Origin: Neorhodopirellula lusitana
GTDB lineage: Bacteria; Planctomycetota; Planctomycetia; Pirellulales; Pirellulaceae
DNA: 64,000 nucleotides
Reading direction: 5' to 3'
Assembly (NCBI RefSeq): GCF_900182915.1
Contig: NZ_FXUG01000009.1
Location: 1-64,000, forward strand
The position numbers and the translations under genes are program-made. The notes beneath the pieces are model-generated. The model searched no databases, was not told the DNA's origin, and saw nothing but the letters and a program-made list of their open reading frames with translations. How positions within the stretch are numbered: the first letter of the stretch is position 1; each line of letters starts with the position of its first letter. Positions 43,808 to 51,683 of the stretch are shown here, piece after piece.

Positions 43808-44536
43808 CTATTTGGAAAGGACCGCGATCGTGACGCCGTAGTACCAAGAGTCGGCGTCGCGGCCTTCGGTGGTGACCAAGTAACGACCAAAGCCGCTTAA
43901 TCGCACGCGTGGTGTCCACCAGAAATGGAGTCCCGTTTCTGGATAGACGGCCATCAACGCGCCATCAAACGACTCCTCTTCTTCACCGAATTCATCGACG
44001 CTGCCGTCCTCATCATTGTCGATATGGTCGTCTGCTGCTTCCTCGGTGACGCTCGAGACACCGGCGAACAAGCCTAAGCCGACAAAAGGTGCTAAACGCG
44101 TCGGCGTTTGAAATCGCATTCCGACTTCGCCGCCCATGAAATAGTCATCTTCATTGATGGCCGCAATCAAACCGACTCGGTTAGTAAAGAAGGACTTCCA
44201 GTACCCGGTGTAGCCGAACTCAAGACTTCCTAGGGGGTTGCTTGATTCACCAATCGCAGTCAGTCCGCCGGAAAAGTAGAGCCCCGACGATTCCTTCAAG
44301 AAGCGAGCATCGGCAGCCTGTTTGATCTTCCCCGGGATGTCAGTCTTCTCGGCTCCATCCGCGTATTTCAATGCGTAGTCTGGATCCTCCATCGCCCACC
44401 GTGACTTCGTTACGCCGGACGGCAATTGAGCCAGCACGGGCCTTGCGAACCCGAACACGAGAAAGAAGAGTGCCCCTCCGAAAACGGAAAGGCAAGCACA
44501 GTAGCGACGATAGAAGAAAGGGATTCGCATATTCAC
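43808..44536 (-). CDS. Exported envelope protein, beta-barrel-like, unknown function
   Basis: No family recognised. The 242-residue protein has an N-terminal signal segment (SVFGGALFFLVFGFARPVLA) and alternating hydrophobic/aromatic strands such as LYFSGGLTAIGESSNPLGSL, FGYTGYWKSF, VGLIAAINEDDYFMGGEVGM and LSGFGRYLVTTEGRD that suggest an outer-membrane barrel. An acidic loop DDHIDNDEDGSVDEFGEEEE resembles calcium-binding thrombospondin-3-type repeats. It ends in the hydrophobic strand WYYGVTIAVLSK. Confidence 0.7.
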   Translation of the reverse strand: MNMRIPFFYRRYCACLSVFGGALFFLVFGFARPVLAQLPSGVTKSRWAMEDPDYALKYADGAEKTDIPGKIKQAADARFLKESSGLYFSGGLTAIGESSNPLGSLEFGYTGYWKSFFTNRVGLIAAINEDDYFMGGEVGMRFQTPTRLAPFVGLGLFAGVSSVTEEAADDHIDNDEDGSVDEFGEEEESFDGALMAVYPETGLHFWWTPRVRLSGFGRYLVTTEGRDADSWYYGVTIAVLSK

Positions 44537-44647
44537 TCAAGCAAAGAATAATTGCTTCGTAGCGAAAATTTCGCTCCAGCGACAATCCCGGTTGTCAACG
44601 CACCGCCGCGGTCAGCGGATCCCGCTTTCCAGCGACCTGCTCCCGGT

Positions 44648-44715
44648 AGAGCGACTATCCTGCCCGAGCGACTGCACTGCCAGAGCGACTGCACAGCCCG
44701 AGCGAATGGGCATTG
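44648..44715. repeat. 17-bp imperfect tandem repeat, four units
   Basis: Units begin at 44648, 44665, 44682 and 44699, each opening with (A/C)GAGCGA(C/A)T. The middle two are CGAGCGACTGCACTGCC and AGAGCGACTGCACAGCC. The array lies between two minus-strand genes. Confidence 0.9.
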
Positions 44716-44720
44716 GGAAC

Positions 44721-44754
44721 AAAAAAAGAGCCGCAAGGGATGATGCTTGCGGCT
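44721..44754 (-). terminator. Rho-independent terminator of the YHS-like gene
   Basis: On the minus strand AGCCGCAAG pairs perfectly with CTTGCGGCT (44729-44754, 9 bp, 8-base loop) and is followed by seven T (44721-44727). It is about 50 bp after the stop of the gene at 44806. A second small hairpin, GGGTTGA/TCAACCC, is at 44763-44780. Confidence 0.9.
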
Positions 44755-44805
44755 TCAATGGCGGGTTGATCTCTCAACCCCATTTCAACTTGGGTGACGC
44801 CGACT

Positions 44806-45303
44806 TCAGGAAGCCTTAGCCTTCTTTTGAAATCCCTTCTTAAACGCTTTCGTCCCGAAAATCATGTCCGACTTCGCTTTGGCATCCGCCGATTCGGCTT
44901 TCGCTTGGCAATGCTCACAACAGAAACCAACCTTCACGCCGTCGACGGTAATCATGGTCTCGGGGTTCACCTTGTTGCCGCTCATCGGACAACCGGTTTG
45001 CTCGAACTGCTTCGACTGAACCAATTGGCGGTTGGCTTGAGTCGCGTACTTCTTTTCGTTGGCGGCAAATTTGCCAGCACAACCACCGCAACAAAAATAG
45101 ACCTTCGCGTCTTTGTAGTCGGCGGACTTGCTGGCCTGGACGTCCTTCGGTGCCACAACGCACTTCACGCCGGCTAGATCCAACTCGCTGGCAGCCTTGG
45201 TCTCGCTGGACGTCTTGGGCTCGCTGGCGACAACCGTCACCGAAGCCACCAGCAATACCGCTGCCAATGATAGCAAACGCCGATTCAGGAAATTTTGTTT
45301 CAT
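44806..45303 (-). CDS. Exported protein with two YHS/TRASH-like metal-binding modules
   Basis: From ATG 45303 the product has 165 residues. A signal peptide (MKQNFLNRRLLSLAAVLLVASVTVVAS-type) precedes two Cys-rich modules. Module 1 has GVKCVVAPKDV and VYFCCGGCAGKF. Module 2 has GCPMSGNKVNPETM and VGFCCEHCQAKA. The FCC-x2-C pattern is that of YHS/TRASH metal-binding domains, which handle copper, nickel or heme-linked chemistry. An in-frame ATG at 45345 is less likely. A clear terminator follows. Confidence 0.82.
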   Translation of the reverse strand: MKQNFLNRRLLSLAAVLLVASVTVVASEPKTSSETKAASELDLAGVKCVVAPKDVQASKSADYKDAKVYFCCGGCAGKFAANEKKYATQANRQLVQSKQFEQTGCPMSGNKVNPETMITVDGVKVGFCCEHCQAKAESADAKAKSDMIFGTKAFKKGFQKKAKAS

Positions 45304-45667
45304 GGGACATCTTTCTTGGTTCAAGCATTGAAATTCGAGCAGCAATGATCACCCAGCCCGGCTAAGCAAAACTGCCTAACTCCTTCAAACTAGCTACCCC
45401 CTGACGCACAAGTCAACTGAATACGCCGCTAAGAATCCCGCAAATTGCTGGTTTCCCCATGATTCCTCTGGCTCGACACGGCCGTTTTCTGTTAGTTTCA
45501 CGAAACTAGCGGACCGTCCGGATCTGGGAAGCTGTGCTTGTTGTCCTGATCAACAGGGGCACAACTCACTTCACTATCCCTTTGGTCGCTTCCGTGTCGA
45601 TAACTCGGGAGGACGCTTGACGGGAATGGATGCACCGTCGCATTTAGACTTCGCACAACGGATTGTC
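45304..45667. other. Divergent intergenic region
   Basis: This lies between the YHS-like gene (minus) and the DUF1571 gene (plus), and must hold both promoters. A candidate minus-strand ribosome site AGAAAGA precedes 45303. I see no larger structure. Confidence 0.5.
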
Positions 45668-46567
45668 ATGAATACGCCACGACGCCAATTTTTGGGACTT
45701 GCTGCTGGACTCATTTCCGGCACCACCATTTCGCGATCATTCGGTGAACAACCGCAGTGGGCAAACCCGGTTCACCGAGTTGCCAACGCTGCGATGTCGA
45801 TTCCCAAGTCGCAATCCGTTCCGATGGACTCCCCGGGCAAGGTCGCGCTTCGTCGCGGCCTGCAAATGGCTCAAGACTCTCTGGAAGTCTCCAAAGCTGA
45901 AGTCCGCGACTACACCGCGATCCTGGTCAAGCGAGAACGCATCGGGGAAACAACCGGCGACCACGAATACATGCAACTGAAGGTTCGCAACCGCAAAGTA
46001 TCCGGCGGCAAGCTCATACAACCCTTCAGCGTTTACATCGGCTTCTTGAAACCGACTTCGGTCAAAGGTCGCGAAGTCATCTATGTCGAGAACCGCAACG
46101 ACGGCAAGTTGGTTGCTCACGAAGGCGGCTTCAAGGGACGCTTCCTGCCCACCGTGAATCTTCCCGTCGACGGCATGCTCGCGATGCGTGGACAGCGTTA
46201 CCCGCTGACCGAGATCGGTGTTGAGAACATGATTGTCAAGTTGATCGAACGTGGCGAAAAAGCCATGCGCCACGAAGACGTCACCTGCGAATTCCGGAAA
46301 GGTGCGAAGCTGAAAGATCGTGTTTGCACGGTCCTAGAAGTGACCCAGCCAACGCGTCACCCAGACGCCGAGTTCTATCAAGCTCAAGTCTTCATGGACG
46401 ACCAACTGAACATGCCGATCCGCTACGTCGCCTACGATTGGCCGACCACCGCAGGCACGCCTGGCAGCGTCATCGAAGAATACAGCTACCTGAATTTGCA
46501 GGTAAACGTCGGCCTGACCGATGCGGACTTTGACCCGTATAACAAGACCTACAACTTCTACTCGTAA
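45668..46567 (+). CDS. DUF1571 protein, exported
   Basis: From ATG 45668 the product has 299 residues. The start MNTPRRQFLGLAAGLISG is a Tat-like signal (RRQFLG). The mature part has DYTAILVKRERIGE, YMQLKVRN, FSVYIGFLKP, GREVIYVENRNDGKLVAHEG and YVAYDWP, the DUF1571 pattern found mainly in planctomycetes and verrucomicrobia. The fold resembles outer-membrane lipoprotein chaperones (LolA/LppX-like) at a general level; this is inference. An upstream ATG at 45617 would add 17 residues. Confidence 0.88.
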   Translation: MNTPRRQFLGLAAGLISGTTISRSFGEQPQWANPVHRVANAAMSIPKSQSVPMDSPGKVALRRGLQMAQDSLEVSKAEVRDYTAILVKRERIGETTGDHEYMQLKVRNRKVSGGKLIQPFSVYIGFLKPTSVKGREVIYVENRNDGKLVAHEGGFKGRFLPTVNLPVDGMLAMRGQRYPLTEIGVENMIVKLIERGEKAMRHEDVTCEFRKGAKLKDRVCTVLEVTQPTRHPDAEFYQAQVFMDDQLNMPIRYVAYDWPTTAGTPGSVIEEYSYLNLQVNVGLTDADFDPYNKTYNFYS

Positions 46568-47043
46568 GCGTACTCCTAGGTCTCCTAGGTTTTGATGCGA
46601 GAAAGATCGCTTGCAACCGGGCTAGGGTTCCCCCAACCCTGAATGCTCTGGGTGAGACAAGATCGCCCTGGGGCGAACTGACCATCGTCACGTTCACCCA
46701 TCGCAAGGCATGCCCCCACGCGTGCCTCTTGCATGTGTGCTGCCGAACAAGTCACCTCGTGAACACGAGCCAACTGTGGCTTCACGTTCACCAGCAAGGG
46801 TGGCCTGCCTCCCAACACGAACTTTGGCTAGTCGGCGATCGTGATTTGGTGCCGCGGATGCGATTCAGCCCAGACAAAAACGCTTCCCATCCTGACGAAG
46901 CCGCGTCTGTTAGAATGAGATCTGGCGGAAGCCTTCATCATTCGTGCATTTTCTGTTTGGCAGGCCATGTCATTCCACCTGCCGACTGGTGTCATGAGCC
47001 TCCAGCCTACTCGCCCCACCCCACTCGCCTACCGATACATCTA
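46568..47043. other. Intergenic region
   Basis: The thioredoxin frame is open upstream to 46729 but has no conserved residues there. A short hairpin AGGGTT-CCCCC-AACCCT is at 46624-46640, soon after the DUF1571 stop, and could be a weak terminator. Nothing else was recognised. Confidence 0.5.
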
Positions 47044-47457
47044 ATGACACGATTCGCATCAGCTACCTTCGTTCTTGTGTCCGCAACTTTGCTTGCCTGT
47101 GTTTCCTTGCCCGGCTGCCCAGCCCCAGCAGAACCCGCCGCCGCGATTTCGCCCGCCAAGTTTGACCAAGTGGTCAGCCAAGACAAACTCGTTTTGGTCA
47201 AATTCGGGGCAACCTGGTGTGGGCCGTGCCGGCAGGTCGACGCGGAACTGAACTCGCTCAACGCGAGCCTACCCGCCGACGTCGAAGTGCTGAAAATCGA
47301 CGTCGACGAAAATCCTGAGCTCGCCCAGCAGTACCAAATCAGCAGCATCCCCCGCCTAATGCTTGTTCGAAACGGTTCCATCGTTGACGACAAAGTTGGC
47401 TACATGAGCGAAGCGGACCTGCAATCCTGGATCGGCGAATTCCGCGACGTCCAGTAA
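47044..47457 (+). CDS. Thioredoxin-domain lipoprotein
   Basis: The product of about 137 residues has a lipoprotein signal with lipobox VSLPGC (C at about 25). A thioredoxin fold follows with the active site FGATWCGPCRQVD and the cis-proline segment ISSIPRLMLVRNG. It should act as a membrane-anchored dithiol/disulfide protein on the periplasmic side. ATG 47044 is chosen because it begins the signal peptide. Confidence 0.92.
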   Translation: MTRFASATFVLVSATLLACVSLPGCPAPAEPAAAISPAKFDQVVSQDKLVLVKFGATWCGPCRQVDAELNSLNASLPADVEVLKIDVDENPELAQQYQISSIPRLMLVRNGSIVDDKVGYMSEADLQSWIGEFRDVQ

Positions 47458-47853
47458 CAGCTTGACTCGACAACAGCTTGATTCGGCTTCGCTCTCCGAT
47501 TGCGAAGTCGCACCTGGAGCGGCCGCGAATCTTCGAATCGATGGTGCAATGGCTGCCAACTTGCCAAGGCATTGCCCCCGGAGTCTTCCGCAGATTATCC
47601 CCCCAGGTATTCCCCAGAGTGCTTCCAGAGTAACTCCGCTGCGGCCCTGGCCTGCATTTCTTGCCTAAGCCAAGCGGGCCTGTACGCCCTCATCGGCGAT
47701 CAGCCACTTCTTGCCAACACGGCCGAAGGCGGTCATCTTCTTGCCAATCATGGCAAACTCGGAGCGTTCGCTCTGACCTCGCCGAAGACCGGCGTTTCCC
47801 GGTCCCCAATCCTACGGTTGCCCCCCAACAATTTTGCGTAGCGAGCCATCGCG
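47458..47853. other. Intergenic region
   Basis: Open frames exist but show no family features. The phrase CTTCTTGCCAA occurs twice (near 47688 and 47728). The region should include the promoter of the EamA gene. Confidence 0.45.
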
Positions 47854-48783
47854 TTGCCCCACAACCAACGTCGCCGAGATTACTTCAAGCTGCACTGCAT
47901 CATCCTGCTGTGGGGCTTCACTGCGGTTCTGGGAAAACTGGTCGAGCTACCTTCGCTCGAAGTCGTTTTCATTCGAAGCGGTATCGCCACCCTGGTACTG
48001 GCAGTCATGCTGCGCAGCCGGCTGTCAATCGCCCGTAATTTGCCGCTTCCCATATTGGCCAACGGAGCCCTCATCGGCTTACACTGGGTCACGTTTTTCG
48101 CATCCGCGAAGGTTGCCAATGTTTCGGTCTGCATGGTGGGGATGGCCACCATCTCGCTCTGGACGGCGTTGCTGGAACCCATCCTGATTCGCGGCCGCAG
48201 GATCCGCTGGGACGAACTGTTCTTTGGAGCGGTGCTTGTCGCGGCGGTCTACTGGATCTTTCGTGGTGACGCGTTTCAAAACGATCCCAACCTTCCAACC
48301 GGACTGCTACTGTCCATTTCAAGCGCCATCGTCGCGGCGCTGTTCTCAATCTTCAACGGCATGCTTGCAACCCAGGCCGATCACCGTGTGATCGTTGCCT
48401 ACGAGATGGCTGGAGCAAGCGTATTTTGCGGCGTAGTGATGATCCTATCCGCATTCTCGGGATGGCCCAACGCAGCCGAATACTCGATGCCGACTGCGAT
48501 CGATTGGCTTTGGCTGGTAGTCCTGGCAGTGGTCTGCACCGTTTATGCCTTCAGCGAATATGTCGAACTGCTGAACCGTTTGACGGTCTTCACGATCAAC
48601 TTCGCCAACAACCTCGAACCGATCTACGGCATCCTTCTAGGGGCTCTCGTCTTCCAAGACCACGAACAAGTCGACTTCAGTTTCTACGCAGGTGCTATTC
48701 TGATCGCGGTATGCGTTGCCCTGCAGCCTTGGTTTGGAAACGCCAGAACCCGCCGACGCATGTCCAAACCGGGCACCGTTTAA
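47854..48783 (+). CDS. EamA/DMT family transporter
   Basis: The product of about 309 residues starts at TTG 47854 (LPHNQRRRDYFKLH). Ten hydrophobic helices in two repeated halves fit the drug/metabolite transporter family. Half 1 has GLHWVTFFASAKVANVSVCM and TALLEPILI. Half 2 has NFANNLEPIYGILLGALVFQ with the EP-x-Y motif, and HEQVDFSFYAGAILIAVCV. It is probably an exporter of an amino acid or metabolite; the substrate is unknown. Confidence 0.88.
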   Translation: MPHNQRRRDYFKLHCIILLWGFTAVLGKLVELPSLEVVFIRSGIATLVLAVMLRSRLSIARNLPLPILANGALIGLHWVTFFASAKVANVSVCMVGMATISLWTALLEPILIRGRRIRWDELFFGAVLVAAVYWIFRGDAFQNDPNLPTGLLLSISSAIVAALFSIFNGMLATQADHRVIVAYEMAGASVFCGVVMILSAFSGWPNAAEYSMPTAIDWLWLVVLAVVCTVYAFSEYVELLNRLTVFTINFANNLEPIYGILLGALVFQDHEQVDFSFYAGAILIAVCVALQPWFGNARTRRRMSKPGTV

Positions 48784-48809
48784 ACGTGCCCAGTTTGAGC
48801 CTGCTTGGC

Positions 48810-48869
48810 TTGAAAGTCCCCGGGTTTGAAACTACCCGGGTTGAAACTTCCCGGGCTGAAAGTTCACCG
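48810..48869. repeat. 15-16-bp imperfect tandem repeat, four units
   Basis: TTGAAAGTCCCCGGG, TTTGAAACTACCCGGG, TTGAAACTTCCCGGG and CTGAAAGTTCACCG follow one another. Each unit ends in a CCCGGG-like palindrome. The array lies directly after the EamA gene and before the end of convergent thrC. Confidence 0.88.
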
Positions 48870-48917
48870 TCGGAGAACTCAGCTCAAGAAGCCAAGCTAG
48901 GCGACTGACCGCTGGTT

Positions 48918-50312
48918 CTACGAATAAAGCTGGATTGCTTTGATGATGTCATCCAGATCGTTTGGAACCGCAACAGCCCGATTGGCGAAACTCGCCTTGG
49001 TGACTCCGCGACTGCCCAGCGTCTTGTTGAACAGTTCTTGGTCGGTCGTGTGATAGGCCACCGTCGCGGTCGGATCCTTCAGTTCATGGCCGGTCAAGAT
49101 GCAAACGACTCTGTCGCTAGGAGCGATCACGCCTTCGCTACGCAAGAGCTTCGCCCCCGCCACGCTGGCCGCTGACGCGGGTTCACATCCATAACCGCCC
49201 GCAGCAACCTTGGCCTTGGCGTCCAGGATCTGTTGGTCATCGACCTGACGGACAACACCGTCCATCCAGTCCAATGCTCGCAAGCATTTCTTCAGGTTAA
49301 CGGGACGGTTGATTTCGATCGCACTGGCAATCGTGTCGGCGCGAATGCCTTCACGATCCATGCGGTCGTTGTGCTCCACAATCGGTTCCATGTTGACGTC
49401 ACCACCGTTCCAACGCACACCGCGACGCTCGAACAATTCATAGAGCGTGTCGGCTCCGCTGGCATTGATCACCGCCAAACGCGGGATGCGATCGATCAAC
49501 CCATGCTGCTTCAGTTCATGAAACGCCTTGCCGAACGCGCTACTGTTACCCAGGTTTCCGCCGGGCACGACAATCCAATCCGGCACTTCCCACTGCAACG
49601 CCTCGAGCACGCGGTACATGATCGTTTTCTGGCCTTCCAACCGGAATGGGTTCACACTGTTGACCAGGTAGATTCCCAACTCCTGAGCGACTTGGCGAAC
49701 GCGGATCATCGCGTCATCAAAGTCACCCGCGATCTGGACGGTCAACGCTCCGTAATCCAGCGCCTGACTAAGCTTGCCGTAGCTGATCTTGCCGCTGCCA
49801 ATGAAGATCACTGCCTTCATCAACTGGGTCGCACTGCAGTACAGAGCCAATGACGCACTGGTGTTTCCAGTGCTGGCACAAGCAGCCCGCTTCGCTTCCA
49901 TCATCGCAGCGTGCGTGACAGCGGCGCACATGCCGTTGTCCTTAAAGCTTCCCGAAGGATTCATGCCTTCGTATTGAAGGTGCAGCTGGCCCTCGTTCAT
50001 GCCAACGTATTTAGCAACCTCGTTAGCCTGCTGCAGCAGCGTCTGGCCTTCGCCGACGGTGACGATTTTGTTTTGTGGTGCAAACGGCAAGAGTTCGTGA
50101 AAACGCCAGACTCCCGAAAATCGAACCGGATTGGTCCGCTGACTCCACATCGACTCGAAATAACTCAGCCGATCCGGCACAGCGGCACGGTCCCAGTCGT
50201 ACGCGATATCCAGCAAATCGCCACACTTATCGCAAGAGGTGCGGACACTGTGTGTTTCGTAAGTGGCACCGCACTTCGGGTTGATGCAGCGTTGAAACGC
50301 GAGGTCGGTCAT
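48918..50312 (-). CDS. thrC: Threonine synthase
   Basis: The PLP enzyme converts O-phosphohomoserine to threonine. From ATG 50312 it has about 464 residues. An N-terminal zinc-ribbon-like segment has C9, C14, C27 and C30 (CINPKC, CDKC). The PLP lysine is K124 in [22 protein letters not shown] and [20 protein letters not shown] are cofactor phosphate-loop segments, and [14 protein letters not shown] is the C-terminal active-site segment. An in-frame ATG at 50345 would add 11 residues. It stands alone. Confidence 0.93.
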   Translation of the reverse strand: MTDLAFQRCINPKCGATYETHSVRTSCDKCGDLLDIAYDWDRAAVPDRLSYFESMWSQRTNPVRFSGVWRFHELLPFAPQNKIVTVGEGQTLLQQANEVAKYVGMNEGQLHLQYEGMNPSGSFKDNGMCAAVTHAAMMEAKRAACASTGNTSASLALYCSATQLMKAVIFIGSGKISYGKLSQALDYGALTVQIAGDFDDAMIRVRQVAQELGIYLVNSVNPFRLEGQKTIMYRVLEALQWEVPDWIVVPGGNLGNSSAFGKAFHELKQHGLIDRIPRLAVINASGADTLYELFERRGVRWNGGDVNMEPIVEHNDRMDREGIRADTIASAIEINRPVNLKKCLRALDWMDGVVRQVDDQQILDAKAKVAAGGYGCEPASAASVAGAKLLRSEGVIAPSDRVVCILTGHELKDPTATVAYHTTDQELFNKTLGSRGVTKASFANRAVAVPNDLDDIIKAIQLYS

Positions 50313-50820
50313 GGCAGCGTTGTGATTCTCGGCGGTTTGAAGCATCGCGGTGAATGGGTTATCGAGAGCGAGCGGTTGAAAACGACTGATGTACAGGATA
50401 GATCGGTCGATCGGGCCTGTCTCTGAAATTTCGCCTGTTCACCCGAGCCCGAAAAGGCGAAATGTGCCCAACGACGCGGATTTCTGGCAAAATCGTACAA
50501 AAACCGGAAACCAACTAACGATTCCTGGGAAAACGACCCTCCCCAAACTGGATCAACATGGCCCGAAACCCCAGGTTACGCCTCAGGTCCGGAACGATAC
50601 AGCCCTGTCGAAATCCCCCAATTCATCCGCAAATCGTTACCAACGCCAACCGTCCCACCTACCCGTAGCGGACTGAGGCCTCTCAGTCCGCAGCACCCCG
50701 ATGCTGACCGAGGGCCTCGGTCAGCTACGATTTTGCGACGATCTGAACCCGGGAAGAAACGACCTGAAACTCAGACAGCTACGATCTGAAACTTCGCCAG
50801 CTTCCATCCGAACGGGTGCT
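50313..50820. other. Intergenic region with REP-like palindromes
   Basis: This contains the thrC promoter and the palindromic element at 50665-50728. A short repeat (CGATCTGAA, near 50738 and 50780) is also seen. No gene was recognised. Confidence 0.6.
50665..50728. repeat. REP-like double-hairpin element
   Basis: CGGACTGAG/CTCAGTCCG (50669-50690, 9-bp stem) and GCTGACCGAGG/CCTCGGTCAGC (50703-50725, 11-bp stem, 1-base loop) are both perfect. The whole is framed by GTAGC (50665) and GCTAC (50724-50728). Two linked hairpins are the form of bacterial REP/BIME elements that Y1 transposases mobilise. Confidence 0.8.
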
Positions 50821-51363
50821 CTACCACGGCATTCGGCATACGCCCCACTGCCCACAATTTTCGTCAACGCCGACTTCAATCATCGACAACGACTCACCGA
50901 ACTGTTCTCGGGTTCGGCTACGAACGTTTTCAGCAATCACGCGAGCGATCTCTTCGGCCGTGGTGTTGACCACCGGCATGATGACGGCGTCTTCGTTAGG
51001 AAAGACCCAGCGTCGTTCGCGGAAACGGACCGTGGTCTCCGTTTCGTCTTGGGTCACCAGGATCTCTTTATGATCTCGCGGCAAAATCACGTGGTGATCC
51101 AAGGCCTGGGTCTCTTTCAAAACAGCATCACGCAGGGCAATGAAATCCACGACGTACTGGTTCTCGTCAAGCGGACCCTCCACACTGATTTTGACGCCAT
51201 AGTTATGCCCGTGAATCCGTTCGCAAATGTCACCGGCAAAGGTGATGAAGTGGGCCGCCGAGAAAACGAATTGTTCCTTGGCCACCTCCACACGAAAAGT
51301 CGCTGTGGGATTACCTGACGATGGCGTGGTGGATTGAGTCGCGGGGGTGCTGGATTGAGACAT
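50821..51363 (-). CDS. 6-pyruvoyl-tetrahydropterin synthase / QueD family protein
   Basis: The 180-residue protein has a variable N-terminus and a PTPS fold. The zinc histidines are H38, H51 and H53 (FSAAHF, ERIHGHNY) and the nucleophile is probably C47 in GDICERIHGHNY. VVDFIALRD and the DHH segment (ALDHHVI) are present. VGVDENCGQWG at the C-terminus contains the conserved glutamate. An insert of about 20 residues after ILVTQDETE distinguishes it from typical QueD. It may act in queuosine or pterin synthesis. Confidence 0.9.
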   Translation of the reverse strand: MSQSSTPATQSTTPSSGNPTATFRVEVAKEQFVFSAAHFITFAGDICERIHGHNYGVKISVEGPLDENQYVVDFIALRDAVLKETQALDHHVILPRDHKEILVTQDETETTVRFRERRWVFPNEDAVIMPVVNTTAEEIARVIAENVRSRTREQFGESLSMIEVGVDENCGQWGVCRMPW

Positions 51364-51683
51364 AGCTAGATCGAAGTGTAAGCAGTAGACGAAACCGCTG
51401 AATCCCAGGCCTTAAGGACCAGAGGAGCAATAACAGCCAGCCATCGAAAGTGGCATAGGCTTCCAGCCTGTGAATCACCCACAAGCTAGCGCACCAGCCA
51501 CCTTGTTCAGGCGTCAGCGACCGAGGGACGACAGCCAGCCTACCAACTGTTTGCCCATACTACGATTACGCCAACATCTGCTACGATTGCCGGAAATACC
51601 AAACCAGTGCAAAACACGGTTGTTCGCCTTCTGTAGCCACGCCCACTGTCCGGTCTCTTCCCCACACCGAACTGTAGTTTCTG
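51364..51683. other. Divergent intergenic region with a small palindromic repeat
   Basis: The stretch GGCATAGGCTTCCAGCCTGT at about 51452-51471 contains AGGCT-TCC-AGCCT. From memory this phrase is a dispersed repeat in Rhodopirellula-type genomes. It separates the PTPS-like gene and the GntP gene. Confidence 0.5.

Noticed and set aside
47500-47841. Small gene between thioredoxin and EamA genes
   Set aside because: The translation has no recognisable features, and overlapping frames are equally open.
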